A program made the position numbers and the translations under genes. A DNA stretch of 64,000 nt from SLRI01 sp964402505 (lineage in GTDB: Bacteria > Pseudomonadota > Alphaproteobacteria > Geminicoccales > Geminicoccaceae), in contig CAYOCP010000017.1 in the NCBI GenBank assembly GCA_964402505.1, forward strand, positions 1 to 64,000, in the 5' to 3' direction. The notes beneath the pieces are model-generated. The model saw nothing but the letters and a program-made list of their open reading frames with translations. It made no database searches and was not told where the DNA came from. Shown here piece by piece: positions 44,003 through 53,720 of the stretch; within the stretch, counting starts at the first letter, position 1; each line of letters begins with the position of its first letter.

Positions 44003-46345
44003 ATGTCCGCTGCCCGCATCGACGCCCCTGCCCTTGCTGCCCCCGAGAACGTTCGCGATCCGGTGTGCGGCATGACGGTCGACCTCGCTGCCACGCCGCA
44101 CCGCACGACGCACGAGGGCGAAAGCTACGGCTTCTGCTCCGCCGGGTGCCTGCGGAAGTTCGAGGCCGATCCGGCCTATTACCTCCAGCCGGCGGAGGAA
44201 CGCCGGGCCGTCGAGGCCATGCCCGAGGGCACCATCTTCATTTGCCCGATGCATCCGGAGGTGCGCCAGGAGGGTCCGGGCGACTGCCCGATCTGCGGCA
44301 TGGCGCTGGAGCCGGAGCGGGTGACCGCCGATACGGGGCCGAGCGAGGAATATCTCGACATGCGCCGGCGCCTCGTGGCGAGTGCGGTGCTGGCCGTGCC
44401 CGTGGTCGTGGTCGCCATGGGACGGCACCTCCTGCCCGGCCTCTTCGCCGGCCTCTCGCCCACCATGCTCGATTGGCTCGAGCTCGTGCTGGCGACACCG
44501 GTCGTGCTCTGGGGCGGCTGGCCCTTCTTCGTCCGCGGCTGGCGCTCCGTCCTGAGCCGCAACCTCAACATGTTCACGCTGATCGCCGTCGGCACCGGCA
44601 TCGCCTGGGCCTACAGCGTGGTGGCGGTCCTGCTGCCCGGCGTCTTTCCCGCCGCCTTCCGGGATCAGCACGGCAGCGTCGGTCTCTATTTCGAGGCGGC
44701 GGCGGTGATCGTCACGCTGGTCCTGCTCGGCCAGGTCCTGGAGATCCGCGCCCGCGAGGCGACCGGCGGCGCCATCCGGGCTCTTCTCGACCTCGCCCCC
44801 GACACCGCCCGGCGCCAGGGCGCGGACGGGCACGAGGAGGACGTGCCGCTCGCCGAGATCGACGTCGGCGACCGGCTCCGGGTCCGCCCGGGCGACAAGG
44901 TGCCGCTCGACGGCACCGTCGTCGAGGGCGGGAGCGCGGTCGACGAATCGATGCTGACCGGCGAATCGCTGCCTGTCGAGAAGGGGGTCGGTGATGCGGT
45001 CACCGGTGGCACGCTCAATGGTCGCGGCAGCTTCGTCATGGAGGTCGAGCGCACCGGCGGCGACACGACGCTGCAGAAGATCGTCGAGATGGTGGCGGCC
45101 GCCCAGCGCTCGCGCGCCCCGGTGCAGCGCCTGGTCGACCAGGTCGCCGCCTGGTTCGTGCCGATCGTCATCGGCGTCGCCGTTCTGGCCTTCGTCGTCT
45201 GGGCCCTTTTCGGCCCGGCGCCGGCTCTGGCCCATGCCACGGTGGTCGCCGTCTCGGTCCTGATCATCGCCTGCCCCTGCGCTCTGGGGCTCGCCACGCC
45301 CATGTCGATCATGGTGGGTGTCGGCCGGGGTGCCGAATCCGGTGTCCTGATCCGGGACGCGGAGGCGCTCGAGCGGCTGGCGGCGGTCGACACGCTGGTG
45401 GTCGACAAGACGGGCACCCTGACCCTCGGCAAGCCCCGCCTCGTCGGCGTCGAGACGGTTCCGGGCGGGCCCGACGAGGCGACCCTGCTCCGTCTCGCTT
45501 CCGGCATCGAGCGCGGCAGCGAGCATCCCCTGGCCGAGGCGATCGTCGAGGGGGCCAGGGAGCGCGGCCTCGAGCCGGCGGCGGCCGAGGCCTTCGATTC
45601 GATCACCGGCAAGGGCGTGACCGGCCGAATCGAGGGCCGCGCCATGGCGCTCGGCAACGCGGCGCTCCTGGCCGAGCTCGGCCTCGAAGCCGGCCCTCTC
45701 GCGGAGAAGGCCGCCCGTCGGCAGGAGGCCGGCGAGACCGTCATGCACGTCGTTCTGGAGGGTGCCGTCGCCGGCCTCGTGGCCGTGGCCGACCCGATCA
45801 AGGAGGACGCCGCCAAAGCCCTCGCCGATCTTCGGGCGGATGGCCTCGAGGTCATCATGCTGACCGGCGACAACCGCCGGACCGCCATGGCCGTGGCCGG
45901 CAGGCTCGGCATCGAGAAGGTCGAGGCGGAGGTCCTGCCGGACCGCAAGAGTGCGGTGATCGAGGGTCTGCGCGGCCGGGGCCGGGTGGTGGCCATGGCC
46001 GGCGACGGCGTCAACGACGCCCCGGCCTTGGCCGCCGCCGATGTCGGCATCGCCATGGGCACGGGCGCCGACGTGGCGGTCGAGAGCGCCGGCGTCACCT
46101 TGGTCAAGGGCAATCTCACGGGCATCGTCCGCGCCCGGCGGCTGAGCCGCGCCACGCTCCGCAACATCCGCCAGAACCTCGCCTTCGCCTTCGGCTACAA
46201 CAGCCTCGGCGTGCCCGTCGCGGCCGGCGTGCTCTATCCCGTCCTCGGCATCCTGCTGAGCCCCATGGTGGCGGCCGCCGCCATGAGCCTGAGCTCCGTC
46301 TCGGTCATCGGCAACGCGCTCCGACTCCGGCGACAGGCGCTTTGA
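44003..46345 (+). CDS. copA: Copper-exporting P1B-type ATPase CopA
   Basis: A 780-aa inner-membrane pump that expels Cu(I) using ATP. The N-terminus holds a YHS domain (Cys22, Cys45, Cys49) and a heavy-metal-binding CPMHP/CPICGM module (Cys81, Cys95, Cys98) in place of the usual CxxC HMA domain. Eight membrane helices are predicted. The core shows TGES (319-322), the CPC ion site (424-426), DKTGT (468-472), SEHPL and GDGVNDAP. The last helix has MSLSSVSVIGNALRL, fitting Cu(I) pumps. ATG 44003 has GGAGGAGG 8 nt upstream. An earlier in-frame ATG lies inside the operator and is rejected. Confidence 0.94.
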   Translation: MSAARIDAPALAAPENVRDPVCGMTVDLAATPHRTTHEGESYGFCSAGCLRKFEADPAYYLQPAEERRAVEAMPEGTIFICPMHPEVRQEGPGDCPICGMALEPERVTADTGPSEEYLDMRRRLVASAVLAVPVVVVAMGRHLLPGLFAGLSPTMLDWLELVLATPVVLWGGWPFFVRGWRSVLSRNLNMFTLIAVGTGIAWAYSVVAVLLPGVFPAAFRDQHGSVGLYFEAAAVIVTLVLLGQVLEIRAREATGGAIRALLDLAPDTARRQGADGHEEDVPLAEIDVGDRLRVRPGDKVPLDGTVVEGGSAVDESMLTGESLPVEKGVGDAVTGGTLNGRGSFVMEVERTGGDTTLQKIVEMVAAAQRSRAPVQRLVDQVAAWFVPIVIGVAVLAFVVWALFGPAPALAHATVVAVSVLIIACPCALGLATPMSIMVGVGRGAESGVLIRDAEALERLAAVDTLVVDKTGTLTLGKPRLVGVETVPGGPDEATLLRLASGIERGSEHPLAEAIVEGARERGLEPAAAEAFDSITGKGVTGRIEGRAMALGNAALLAELGLEAGPLAEKAARRQEAGETVMHVVLEGAVAGLVAVADPIKEDAAKALADLRADGLEVIMLTGDNRRTAMAVAGRLGIEKVEAEVLPDRKSAVIEGLRGRGRVVAMAGDGVNDAPALAAADVGIAMGTGADVAVESAGVTLVKGNLTGIVRARRLSRATLRNIRQNLAFAFGYNSLGVPVAAGVLYPVLGILLSPMVAAAAMSLSSVSVIGNALRLRRQAL

Positions 46346-46370
46346 TGGAGTCGACGCGGGCGTTGGGACG

Positions 46371-46790
46371 TCACCCGGAGACGTTTGCGTCGTAGCCCCG
46401 ATCGCCGAACTGGATCAGGCAGAAGCCGTGGCCGAAGGGGTCGCGCATCGGGGCGATGCGGCCGAAAGCTTCCGTCCCGCTCGGTCCCGATGGCCTAGCT
46501 CCGGCCGCTTCCGCCCTGGCAATCGCCGAGCCGAGGTCGTCCACCGCGATGTCGAGGTGCACGGGCGTCCAGTGGCTCGCGTAGTCGCGGGCGATCTTCG
46601 TGCCGGGCACGGCGGGCGAGCCTGTGGCCTGCTCGATCAGGAAGAGCGTGCCGGCCGGGCTCGTCAGCTCCGCGACGCGGCCTTCGAAGAGCCGGCGTCG
46701 CAGGCGAAACCCGAGGCCAGCCGCGTAGAAGGCGATGCCGGCCCCGAGGTCCGGCACGTCAATATTGATGACGAGCGAGCGGATCGCCAT
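46371..46790 (-). CDS. VOC (glyoxalase/dioxygenase superfamily) protein
   Basis: A 139-aa protein with the paired beta-alpha-beta-beta-beta modules of the VOC fold (SLVINIDVPDLGAGIAFYAAGLGF, then VHLDIAVDDLGSAIARAEAAGA and DPFGHGFCLIQFGDRGYD). Metal ligands could be His in VHLD and Glu/Gln positions, but the reaction cannot be told. ATG 46790 is chosen; the longer frame has no ribosome site. It lies 19 nt after mmsA on the same strand and may be co-transcribed with it. Confidence 0.78.
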   Translation of the reverse strand: MAIRSLVINIDVPDLGAGIAFYAAGLGFRLRRRLFEGRVAELTSPAGTLFLIEQATGSPAVPGTKIARDYASHWTPVHLDIAVDDLGSAIARAEAAGARPSGPSGTEAFGRIAPMRDPFGHGFCLIQFGDRGYDANVSG

Positions 46791-46809
46791 GTCCGGCCCG
46801 CCCCCGCCC

Positions 46810-48309
<1,500 letters not shown>

Positions 48310-48643
48310 GTTCCTCTCCCTCCAAATTGCCGCCCCGAGGACGGCACGTTTCAGGCGCCGCTCAGGGAGCGGCACGTCTCGCAGCTTCGGCAGTAGCGCT
48401 TCGAGGCCACGGCGTACAGTCGCGAACGCCGCTTGGGGCTGCGAGCACCGCTGCCGGCAGCGGCGCCGGCACCGACGCCCGCACCGCCCTTCGTTGCCGT
48501 GGCGCCGGAGTTGATCGCCGTCAAGGCGCGTCGGCAATGGCAAGGATACCGTTCAGCCCGCATGGGATTCGCGGGCGCGGGGCCCCTCGACCGTGACGGC
48601 CGACCCGCTGGGGCGGCCGATTGGCGCATGCGGGGAAGGCGAC
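48310..48643. other. Divergent intergenic region without a supported gene
   Basis: These 334 bases between mmsA and the divergent methyltransferase gene contain GC-rich low-complexity sequence (repeated GCCGGC and GGCACC units) around 48440-48500. A small Cys-rich frame on the minus strand (48351-48563) lacks a ribosome site and I do not accept it as a gene. Promoters for both flanking genes must lie here, but none is clear by eye. Confidence 0.5.
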
Positions 48644-50584
48644 ATGACAACGCACAAAGAGCGCATTCTTCGGGCATTGCATGGCGAGACGGTGGATCGG
48701 CTGCCCTACGTGCCGCGGCTCGATCTCTGGCACCTCGCCAACTCGGTGGCCGGGACGTTGCCGCCGGAGCACGTCGGCCGCACCCAGCACGAGATTTCGC
48801 GCGCCGAGGGCTGGGCGATCCACCACAAATACGTCTACGGCGCCTTCGGCGAGCACCCAGGCGATGCCCTCCTGCACCGTGGCATCGGCATCTTCCGGAC
48901 CCGCGATACCGTCCTCGACTTCGTGCTGCCGCCGGATGTCGAGGTCCAGGTGGAGCATGACGGTCCGGTCATGCGCACCACCTACCACACGCCGGTCGGC
49001 GAGGTGAGCCACCGCCTGCGCTACGACGAGACGATGCAGCGGCTCGGCATCTCGATCCCGCTCCACGAGGACCACCTGATCAAGAGCGTCGCCGACTATC
49101 CGGCCGTTTGGCACCTCTTCGAGCACATGCGGGTGGTGCCCAATCACCAGCGCTTCACCCGCTGGGCCGAGACGGAGATCGGCGAGGACGGGGTGCCGGT
49201 GGCGGCGCATTTCCATGGCGCGTCGCCGATGCAGCAGATCCAGCGCGACCTGATCGACGCCACCGCCTTCTTCATCCACTACAAGGACCATCAGCGCGAG
49301 CTGCGCGAGCTCGCGGCACGGATGGAGCCGCTCTTCGAGCGCATCCTCGAGATCTGCTGCGCCTCGCCGGCGCCGGTGATCAACTGGGGCTCCAACTTCG
49401 ACGACATGCTGACCTACCCGCCCTATTTCGCCCGGGAGATCCAGCCCTGGATCCAACGTGCCTCGGCGGCGCTCGCCGATGCCGGCAAGCTCCTGATGTG
49501 CCATACCGACGGCGAGAACCATGGGCTCATGGAGCTGATCCGCGACTCCGGAATGCACGTCGCGGAATCGATCTGCCCGGCGCCGATGACGCGGGTCAGC
49601 CTCGCCGAGTACTATCGGGAATGGAGCGGGAAGCTGACGCTTTTCGGCGGCGTGTCCTCGACCCTGCTTCTGCCGGAGACCAGCGAGAGCGCGTTCGACG
49701 CCTATGTGGACGAGCTCTTCCGGGCGATCGCGCCGGGCAGTCGGTTCGTCGTCGGCATCGCCGACCAGGTGCCGCCGAACGCGGTGTTCGCGCGCCTGCG
49801 GCGGCTCGGCCAGCGGATCGCCGAGGAGGGGCGGCTGCCGCTCGAGGCCGGCGGCTTTCGGCCGGCCATGCCCGCCCCGGCCCCGGTCCCGGCGACGTCG
49901 CCGATGGAGAGGCGTGCCGCCATCGACGAGGAGCGCTTCCACGAGGTCCAGGACGACGTCCACGATGGCGATCATCTAGCCATCCGCCGGCGCGTGCTGG
50001 CGCTGGTCGAGGACGGCGTGCCGGCCCAGGAGATCCTGGAGCGCGGCCTGATCGCCGCCATGGACGAGATCGGTCAGGCCTTCGCCAGCGGCGAGGTCTT
50101 CATCCCAGAGGTGCTCCTGTCGGCGCGCGCCATGAACGAGGCGGTGGAGGCCCTCGGTCCCTACCTCGCCACCGGTGCCGACCGGCACCGCGGCCGGGTC
50201 CTTTTCGGCACGGTGGCCGGCGACGTCCACGACATCGGCAAGAACATGGTGGTGACGATGCTCAAGGGCGTCGGCTTCGAGGTCGAGGATCTCGGCGTCA
50301 ATGTTCCGCGGGCGCGGTTCGTCGCGGCGGTGGCCGAGTGCAAGCCGGACATTCTCGGTCTCTCGGCCCTCTTGACCACGACGATGATGGAGATGCGCCA
50401 GGTCATCGCCAGTCTCGAGACGGCTGGCCTTCGCGATACCTGTCGGGTGATCGTCGGCGGCGCTCCGCTCAACGCCGGGTTCGCCGACGAGATCGGCGCC
50501 GACGGCTTTGCCGAGGATGCCGTGAGCGCGGTCGCCCTCGCGAAGCGGCTGGTCGCCGAGCGCCGACCCTCGCTCGCCGACTGA
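48644..50584 (+). CDS. Fused UroD-family methyltransferase and corrinoid-binding protein
   Basis: A single 646-aa protein. Residues 1-400 belong to the uroporphyrinogen decarboxylase/MtaA-MtbA methyltransferase fold, with possible zinc ligands in LMCHTDGENHG and ESICPAP. A Pro/Ala linker (PAMPAPAPVPAT) follows. Residues 425-646 are a complete MtaC/MetH-type corrinoid protein: a helical cap, then a B12 Rossmann domain with GDVHDIGKN (lower axial ligand His529) and VIVGGAPLN. It probably moves a methyl group between a small substrate and cobalamin. Normally these are separate polypeptides. The substrate, a partner methyltransferase and a reductive activase are not visible nearby. ATG 48644 has GGGGAAGG 5 nt upstream. 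Confidence 0.88.
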   Translation: MTTHKERILRALHGETVDRLPYVPRLDLWHLANSVAGTLPPEHVGRTQHEISRAEGWAIHHKYVYGAFGEHPGDALLHRGIGIFRTRDTVLDFVLPPDVEVQVEHDGPVMRTTYHTPVGEVSHRLRYDETMQRLGISIPLHEDHLIKSVADYPAVWHLFEHMRVVPNHQRFTRWAETEIGEDGVPVAAHFHGASPMQQIQRDLIDATAFFIHYKDHQRELRELAARMEPLFERILEICCASPAPVINWGSNFDDMLTYPPYFAREIQPWIQRASAALADAGKLLMCHTDGENHGLMELIRDSGMHVAESICPAPMTRVSLAEYYREWSGKLTLFGGVSSTLLLPETSESAFDAYVDELFRAIAPGSRFVVGIADQVPPNAVFARLRRLGQRIAEEGRLPLEAGGFRPAMPAPAPVPATSPMERRAAIDEERFHEVQDDVHDGDHLAIRRRVLALVEDGVPAQEILERGLIAAMDEIGQAFASGEVFIPEVLLSARAMNEAVEALGPYLATGADRHRGRVLFGTVAGDVHDIGKNMVVTMLKGVGFEVEDLGVNVPRARFVAAVAECKPDILGLSALLTTTMMEMRQVIASLETAGLRDTCRVIVGGAPLNAGFADEIGADGFAEDAVSAVALAKRLVAERRPSLAD

Positions 50585-50639
50585 CAGGCCGCCAATGCAT
50601 GGGCTCGTGGTCGTGGTGTCGAGGGATTCGCGGGCGATC

Positions 50640-51106
50640 TCGAGCCTTTTTTCGAGCGGGTTCGGCGACGAGGCGTAGACGGCTACCCCCGCCGCGGCCA
50701 GCGCCTCGATGTCGGTGGTGGAGGCTCGCGCTTCGCGCGGCACGGGCGCGGCGCTCCGGCCCGCCCGGGTCGGCCTCGATCTCGCGCGCGAGCCGAGACA
50801 CCTCGGCCTCGGCCTCGCGACGGCAGGCCTCCAGCGCCGAGCGGCGCCGGAAGGACGCCGCGCCGGCGCGCTCCCGACCGCCTCGACCGTCGCGTAGGGC
50901 CAGAGCGCCATCAGCACCCGCGGGTCGGCCGGCGGATGACCCGGACCCCCCTCCACGGATCCGATCGCGCCGCAAAGGGCCGACAGATCGAGCCGCTCGA
51001 CGAGCGCCTACCCCATCCCTGCCCGGTGCCCGGCCGCCAACAGCGCGTCGAGGCCCAGAGCCCGAAGCTCCACCTGGCGCCGCTCCGCCCGACGCAGTCG
51101 AGGCCG
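50640..51106 (-). pseudogene. Decayed IS1182-like transposase remnant
   Basis: On the minus strand an N-terminal block (VELRALGLDALLAAGHRAGMG, then a TAG stop where the family has Trp, then LVERLDLSALCGAIGSVEGG and PADPRVLMALWPYATVEAVGSA) matches IS1182-family transposases. Sequence then loses family resemblance or shifts frame. A second block near 50640-50740 (STTDIEALAAAGVAVYASSP) fits a downstream part of the same family. The central and C-terminal catalytic regions are missing. It fills the 576-bp gap between the methyltransferase-corrinoid gene and the Fe-ADH gene. No terminal repeats were recognised. Confidence 0.75.
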
Positions 51107-51160
51107 CCCACCCCGCCCCGCCTCCGGCGCGCGTGGACGAGCGAAGACCGCCCCGGGCTC

Positions 51161-52327
51161 CTAGCGGCCCGCCGGCAGGTCGCCCGAAGCCGCCGCCTCG
51201 AGAATGACGCGCGCGCCCTCGACATCGAGGGGCACCGGATTGCCTCCGGCGGTGGGATCGGCCACCGCCATCTCGGCCATCTCGTCGAACCTGGCGCTGT
51301 CGACGCCGAGACCGGCCAGCGTGTGCGGCACGCCGATGGCGTCGCGCAGGGCGAGCACCCATTCGATCAGCCCGTCGAGATCCTGCCGGGCGAGGCCGAG
51401 CCAGGCGGCGAGCCGGGCCGCCTTGCCTTCGATGGCGTTGCGGTTGAAGGCGAGGACGTAGGGCATGAAGACGGCGTTGGTCAGGCCGTGATGGGTGTCG
51501 TAGATGGCGCCTACGGGGTGCGAGACCGAATGGATGGCGCCGAGGCCCTTCTGGAAGGCGACGGCACCCATGGAGGCGGCGGCCAGAAGCCAGGCGCGCG
51601 CCTCGAGGTCCTGGCCGTCGGCCACGGCGCGCGGCAGCGCCTCCTTGACGAGGCGCGCACCCTCGACGGCGATGCCCTCCGACATGGGGTGGAACATGGG
51701 CGCGAAATAGGCCTCGAGGCAATGGGCGAGCGCGTCCATGCCGGTGCCGGCGGTGATCTTGGGCGGCACGCCGAGCGTCAGCTCGGGGTCGCTGATGACG
51801 ACGGCCGGCAGCATCTTGGGGTGGAAGATCACCTTCTTGGTGCGCGTCGCGGAGTTGGTGATGACTCCGGCACGGCCGACCTCGGAGCCGGTGCCGGCGG
51901 TGGTGGGCACCGCGACCACGGGTGCGATGGCCGAAGCATCCGCCCGCTTCCACCAGTCGCCGACATCCTCGAAATCCCAGATCGGCCGGGTCTGGCCGGC
52001 CATGAAGGCGATGCACTTGCCGACATCGAGGGCGCTGCCGCCGCCGAAGGCGACGACGCCGTCATGGTTGCCGGCGCGGAACGCGGCGACGCCGGCCTCG
52101 ACATTGGCGTCGACCGGGTTCGCCTTGACCTCGGCGAAGAACCGGGCTCCGTGCAGGAGATCGCGCGCGGCCTTCGTGATCGGCAGATCCCGGAGCCCCG
52201 CGTCGGTGACGAAGAGCGGACGGGTGATGCCGGCCCCTTCGCAGGCGCGCGGCAGTTCCGCGATCCGCCCCGCGCCGAAGCGGATGGTGGTGGGATAGCC
52301 CCAGTTGACGGACGGCGAGGCGGTCAC
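51161..52327 (-). CDS. Iron-containing alcohol dehydrogenase
   Basis: A 388-aa group III Fe-ADH. The NAD-binding motif GGGSALDVGK is at 95-104. The metal ligands are Asp198 and His202 (GMDALAHCLEAY), His266 (IHSVSH) and His280 (THHG). The GTG start overlaps the stop of the aldehyde dehydrogenase gene as GTGA. Within the operon GS-like/ALDH/Fe-ADH it most likely oxidises a gamma-glutamylated amino alcohol to the aldehyde, as in Ipu-type amino alcohol degradation. This role is inferred from context; free alcohols are possible. Confidence 0.9.
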   Translation of the reverse strand: MTASPSVNWGYPTTIRFGAGRIAELPRACEGAGITRPLFVTDAGLRDLPITKAARDLLHGARFFAEVKANPVDANVEAGVAAFRAGNHDGVVAFGGGSALDVGKCIAFMAGQTRPIWDFEDVGDWWKRADASAIAPVVAVPTTAGTGSEVGRAGVITNSATRTKKVIFHPKMLPAVVISDPELTLGVPPKITAGTGMDALAHCLEAYFAPMFHPMSEGIAVEGARLVKEALPRAVADGQDLEARAWLLAAASMGAVAFQKGLGAIHSVSHPVGAIYDTHHGLTNAVFMPYVLAFNRNAIEGKAARLAAWLGLARQDLDGLIEWVLALRDAIGVPHTLAGLGVDSARFDEMAEMAVADPTAGGNPVPLDVEGARVILEAAASGDLPAGR

Positions 52328-53712
52328 TTCACGCTCCTGAGGTGGTAGGACTTGGTCCGGGTCAGCGCCTGGTAGCCGAGCACGGAGAGCGACTGGCCGC
52401 GGCCGGTGTCCTTGACGCCGGTCCAGACCAGCGCCGGATCGAGGTAGTCGCAGCGGTTCATGAAGACGGTGCCGGTCCTGAGGCGCGCGCCGAGGGACTG
52501 GGCGGCGTCAGGGTCGCGGGTCCAGATGGAGGCGGTGAGGCCAAAGGCGCTGTCGTTCATGAGGTCGACCGCCGCGTCGTCGTCGGCGACGGCCATGATG
52601 CCGACCACCGGCCCGAAGCTCTCCTCGCGCATGACGGCCATCTGGTGATCGACGGAGGTCAGCACCTGCGGCGCCAGCCAGGGCGATCCCGGCTCGCCGT
52701 TGCGGGCGAAGCGCTTCGGGTCGATCAGGGCCCTCGCCCCGGCGCGGACCGCCGCCGCCGTCTGCTCGCGCACGAGATCGGCGCCTTTCGCCTGCGCCAT
52801 GGGGCCGAGCGTGGTCGCCTCCTCGAGCGGATCCTCCAGCACATAGGACTCTGTCGTGGCGACGAAGCCCTCGACGAAGCGGTCCAGCAGGCTCTCGGCG
52901 ACGTAGATGCGCTCGATGCCGCAGCAGCTCTGGCCGGAATTGAAGAAGGCGCCGTCGACGAGGTTCTCGATCGCATGGTCGAGATCGGCGTCGGCCCGCA
53001 CATAGGCCGGATCCTTGCCGCCGAGCTCGAGGCCGACGCCGATGAAGCTGCCGGCCGCCGCACGCTCGATCGACCGGCCGCCCTCGACCGAGCCCGTGAA
53101 GGTGACATGATCGACCGAGCGGGTCTGGAGCAGCCGCTCGGTCTGGTCGTGGCCGAGGACGAGGTTCTGGAAGAGCCCGTCCGGCAGCCCGGCCCGGGCG
53201 AAGGCGGCGGCGAAGCGCTCGCCCGCGAGCAGGGTCTGCGAGGCCGCCTTCAGGATCACCGCATTGCCGGCGATCAGCGCCGGCACGACGGTGTTGACGG
53301 CGGTGAGATAGGGATAGTTCCAGGGCGCCACGGTGAGGACGAGGCCCAGAGGCTCGCGGCGGATCAGCCGCCGACTGGCCGCGCTCGACTCGATCTCGAG
53401 CGGTGCCAGCGCCTCCTCGGCGATGGCCGCCATGTGCCGCGTGCGCTCGGCGAAGCCGCCCATCTCGCCGCCATAGCGCACCGGCCGCCCCATCATGCGG
53501 GCGAGCTCGACCGTGAGCTCGTCCTTCGTGGCCAGCATGGCATCCAGCATCGCGAGGCAGAGGCCGGCCCGCTCGGCGATCGGCACCGAGGCCCAGCCGG
53601 GCTGCGCCGCCCGGGCCCGGCCGAGCGCCGCCTCGACCTCGGTGTCGTCCGCGAAGGGCCGCTCGGCGACGATGCTGCCGTCGATCGGCGAGACGATTCG
53701 GATCTTCTCCAT
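52324..53712 (-). CDS. Aldehyde dehydrogenase family protein
   Basis: A 462-aa NAD(P)+-dependent aldehyde dehydrogenase. It has the active-site Asn in LTVAPWNYPYL, GSVEGG in the cofactor site, the general base in LELGGKDPAYV and the catalytic Cys in FFNSGQSCCGIERIYV. The C-terminal NRCDYLDPALVWTGVKDTGRG is typical of the subgroup encoded next to glutamine-synthetase-like ligases. ATG 53712 is used; a TTG four codons upstream overlaps the ligase stop and could also start. It probably oxidises the product of the Fe-ADH to a gamma-glutamylated acid. Confidence 0.9.
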   Translation of the reverse strand: MEKIRIVSPIDGSIVAERPFADDTEVEAALGRARAAQPGWASVPIAERAGLCLAMLDAMLATKDELTVELARMMGRPVRYGGEMGGFAERTRHMAAIAEEALAPLEIESSAASRRLIRREPLGLVLTVAPWNYPYLTAVNTVVPALIAGNAVILKAASQTLLAGERFAAAFARAGLPDGLFQNLVLGHDQTERLLQTRSVDHVTFTGSVEGGRSIERAAAGSFIGVGLELGGKDPAYVRADADLDHAIENLVDGAFFNSGQSCCGIERIYVAESLLDRFVEGFVATTESYVLEDPLEEATTLGPMAQAKGADLVREQTAAAVRAGARALIDPKRFARNGEPGSPWLAPQVLTSVDHQMAVMREESFGPVVGIMAVADDDAAVDLMNDSAFGLTASIWTRDPDAAQSLGARLRTGTVFMNRCDYLDPALVWTGVKDTGRGQSLSVLGYQALTRTKSYHLRSVK

Positions 53713-53720
53713 CCTGACTC

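Noticed and set aside
48351..48563. Small Cys-rich frame on the minus strand upstream of mmsA
   Set aside because: No ribosome binding site, Gly/Ala low-complexity centre caused by GC-rich repeats, and no known family.
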